Below, piece by piece: positions 62,255 through 64,000 of a stretch of 64,000 nt of DNA. The notes under the pieces are model-generated. The model was not told the DNA's origin. It searched no databases and worked only from the letters and a program-made list of their open reading frames with translations. A program made the translations under genes and the position numbers. Numbering within the stretch: the first letter of the stretch is position 1; each line of letters starts with the position of its first letter. This stretch comes from an uncultured Eubacteriales bacterium (GTDB lineage Bacteria; Bacillota; Clostridia; Oscillospirales; Acutalibacteraceae), in the NCBI GenBank assembly GCA_934630515.1, contig CAKTVV010000017.1:1-64000 (forward strand). The letters are read 5' to 3'.

Positions 62255-62352
62255 AGCTTTCTCTCCTGTTACGGTATGAACTATCGATCCAATAGGTAAA
62301 ACAGCCCCAAGCACTTACCCCTTTCGGGCAGAGCCGGAGGCATCCCGTCATT

Positions 62353-63108
62353 CTATGTAAGCGAATGGTAAAACTCCAGCGTAGGATACCGCCGGGGTGT
62401 CTGCGCCAGCAGAAACCGCTCCATCAGCTGCGCCAGCCGCTCCAGCTCGCCCGCCGGCAGCGAAAAGGCAAAGCACCGCTCAAATGTGCCATACAGCACA
62501 TGGCGCAGCGCCGCCAGCATCCCCGGCGTCACCGGCAGCGCATCCCCCGGCCGGGGACACGCCCCGCAAAAGAGCGTCCCCTCCAGCGGGGAGAACCACA
62601 GCTCCCCTGTTTCCCGTCCGCAGCGGCAGCAGCCGGACAGCTCCGGCGCATAGCCCTCCAGACACAGCAAGCGCCCCTCTACCACCGCCTTTACCAGCAG
62701 CGGCTCCCGGCTGCCCTGCGCCAGATAATGCAGGCCGTTGAGCAGCAGCCGCAGATGCTCCTCAGCCGGAGCGTCCGTAGGGGTCATATGCAGCGCCAGC
62801 TCGCAGAAATATTGCGCCAGCGCCAGCTTTTCCACATCCTGCCGCAGCGGGAAAAACACCTCCAGCGGCCGGGCATCCTCCACGATATACTTGTCCCGCC
62901 CGGGAATGAGGTGCAGCCGGGCATAGCACAGCGGCTGCGTCCCCGCCCCCAAACGGCTATGCAGCTTTTTTGCACCCCGGGCGGAGGCACGCAGCAGCCC
63001 CACGTCCCGGGTCAAAATGGCGACGAACCGATCATTCTCCGCAATGCTGGGATATTCCCGCAGGATCAGCCCCTCGGTGATCCGATGCTGCTTCGTCTCG
63101 CTGCCCAA
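62353..63108 (-). CDS. recO: DNA repair protein RecO
   Basis: 251 aa. N-terminal OB fold (TEGLILREYPSIAENDRFVAILTRDVGLLRASARGAKK), then a helical domain with a zinc motif CCRCGRETGELWFSPLEGTLFCGAC. It loads RecA through RecR. The start is a TTG at 63108 with GGGAG 7 nt upstream. It overlaps the end of the yqzL-like frame by 77 bp. Confidence 0.94.
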   Translation of the reverse strand: MGSETKQHRITEGLILREYPSIAENDRFVAILTRDVGLLRASARGAKKLHSRLGAGTQPLCYARLHLIPGRDKYIVEDARPLEVFFPLRQDVEKLALAQYFCELALHMTPTDAPAEEHLRLLLNGLHYLAQGSREPLLVKAVVEGRLLCLEGYAPELSGCCRCGRETGELWFSPLEGTLFCGACPRPGDALPVTPGMLAALRHVLYGTFERCFAFSLPAGELERLAQLMERFLLAQTPRRYPTLEFYHSLT

Positions 63109-63229
63109 AGGTCTGCTCCCCCTTTATCCCGGCGAGCGTCTCCGGGACCTCTACGCCCCGGTAACGCAAGTAATCCGCCACCCGTCCGCTGTGGGCAAAG
63201 CGCTGCCACAGCCGCTCGTTCTCATCCAT
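63032..63229 (-). CDS. yqzL: YqzL-like small protein
   Basis: 65 aa; the first 30 residues MDENERLWQRFAHSGRVADYLRYRGVEV match the short YqzL-like family (W..F..TG...YL.Y), which in Firmicutes lies between era and recO, exactly as here. Normal family members are about 45-50 aa. The last 25 residues overlap recO in another frame and look unconstrained. Function unknown. Confidence 0.7.
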   Translation of the reverse strand: MDENERLWQRFAHSGRVADYLRYRGVEVPETLAGIKGEQTFGQRDEAASDHRGADPAGISQHCGE

Positions 63230-63311
63230 GCCGCTCCACTCCTCTCGGAGATAGTATATCCCGGAGAAAAGACGGCGGCGCTGGCAATTTCCGGTCTGCC
63301 CGGATCTGCGA

Positions 63312-64000
63312 TCAGTTCAGCTTATAGCCAAGTCCGTTCAAGAAGCCCTGCCGATTGCGCCAGTCCTCCTTGACCTTGACCCAGCACTGCAGATTGACCT
63401 TGGTATCAAACAGCTGCTCCAGATCCTGCCGGGCGAGGGTGGCGATCTCCTTGAGCATGGCGCCCTTTTCCCCGATCACCATGCCCTTATGGCTGTCCCG
63501 CTCGCAGTAGATGTAGGCGTCGATGTCCAGGATCGGCCCCTTATCGGTCTGCCGCTCGCCCATACGCTCGATAGCAACGGCAATGCCGTGCGGAATCTCC
63601 TGCCGCAGCAGCAGCAGCATCTTCTCCCGGATCACCTCCGCCGCCACCGCCTGTTCGGTCTGGTCACTGGTGGCATCGTCCGGGAAGAAATGGGGGCTTT
63701 CAAAGGCATAGCCCTTAAGCTCCGCCAGCAGCTCCTCCAGCCCGTCGCCGGTCAGCGCCGACACCGGCAGTATGGCGTCGAAGGACGCCCGCTCCCGCCA
63801 GGCAGCAATGATCTCCAGCAGGCGGCTTTTATCCTCCAGCGTGTCGATCTTATTGATCACCAGAATTTTGGGCAGCTTTTGCTGCTCCAGCTGCTGCACC
63901 AGCGCCAGCTCCTCCTCCCGGGCATGAACCCGGGGCTCGGTCACCAGCAGCCCCACATCCACGCCGGACACCGCCTCGCCGATGGAGCGCACCATGAAAT
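63312..64000 (-). CDS. era: Ribosome-assembly GTPase Era (3' part)
   Basis: The 5' end lies beyond the window; about 229 residues are visible. G4 motif ILVINKIDTLED, G5-like LPVSALTGDG, and the C-terminal KH domain around AAEVIREKMLLLLRQEIPHG and GEKGAMLKEIATLARQDLEQLF. Era binds the 3' end of 16S rRNA during 30S maturation. The gene is followed by yqzL and recO. Confidence 0.95.
   Translation of the reverse strand, partial: FMVRSIGEAVSGVDVGLLVTEPRVHAREEELALVQQLEQQKLPKILVINKIDTLEDKSRLLEIIAAWRERASFDAILPVSALTGDGLEELLAELKGYAFESPHFFPDDATSDQTEQAVAAEVIREKMLLLLRQEIPHGIAVAIERMGERQTDKGPILDIDAYIYCERDSHKGMVIGEKGAMLKEIATLARQDLEQLFDTKVNLQCWVKVKEDWRNRQGFLNGLGYKLN

Overview
The window is 64 kb of high-GC Firmicutes DNA. 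It most likely comes from a spore-forming member of the Clostridia, of Oscillospiraceae/Ruminococcaceae type. This rests on gene content and order: a B. subtilis-like block yicC-remA-gmk-rpoZ-priA-def-fmt-rsmB-rlmN-stp-prkC-rsgA-thiN-spoVM, a SipL-type spore protein, FakA beside an Asp23 protein, a stand-alone YmdB, and yqzL between era and recO. Only family recognition from sequence was possible, so the species is not assigned.

Layout. 1-8562: a type I-C CRISPR-Cas locus. It has nine complete repeats running off the left edge, a leader of about 174 bp, and cas2, cas1, cas4, cas7, cas8c, cas5 and cas3, all read on the minus strand from candidate promoters at 8.6-8.9 kb. 9136-9209: tRNA-Gln(CTG). 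9.4-10.3 kb: a divergent cupin/HxlR pair. 10.3-12.1 kb: sipL and a 29-residue spoVM gene. 12.1-25.8 kb: the conserved housekeeping block for translation quality control, PASTA kinase/phosphatase signalling, ribosome GTPase, thiamine and replication restart, all on the minus strand. 25.9-30.3 kb: DUF3006 protein, ComEC-like hydrolase, FtsK/SpoIIIE and a ClpP-like protease.

30.5-43.2 kb is mostly plus strand: a BlaI/M56 sensor pair with duplicated operators, an orphan solute-binding lipoprotein, Asp23 and FakA, a 131-bp tandem repeat array that folds as a three-way junction, YmdB, DUF6062, a Nudix enzyme, a MATE transporter, and a divergent Crp/Fnr-ferredoxin pair. yfbR (33.1-33.7 kb) lies on the minus strand within this stretch. 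43.2-50.7 kb is a minus-strand operon: MoxR ATPase, DUF58, transglutaminase-fold membrane protein, YfhO. The transglutaminase domain has lost its catalytic Cys and His.

51.2-54.4 kb holds a PhnP-like hydrolase, a PTS IIC-like permease, DUF3783 and MnmM. 54.6-58.9 kb is a sugar-utilisation operon (fucose-isomerase-like, allulose-epimerase-like, GH43, GH3) with four apparent single-base deletions and one gene-gene fusion. 59.1-64.0 kb holds an ankyrin-repeat protein, mutS2, recO, yqzL and the 3' part of era.

No new defence or metabolic system is convincingly present. The best candidates for something undescribed are the tandem structured repeats at 37570-37895, the M56 sensor with a non-penicillin-binding C-terminal domain, the pseudo-transglutaminase in a MoxR operon, and the perfectly palindromic leader-proximal CRISPR spacer.
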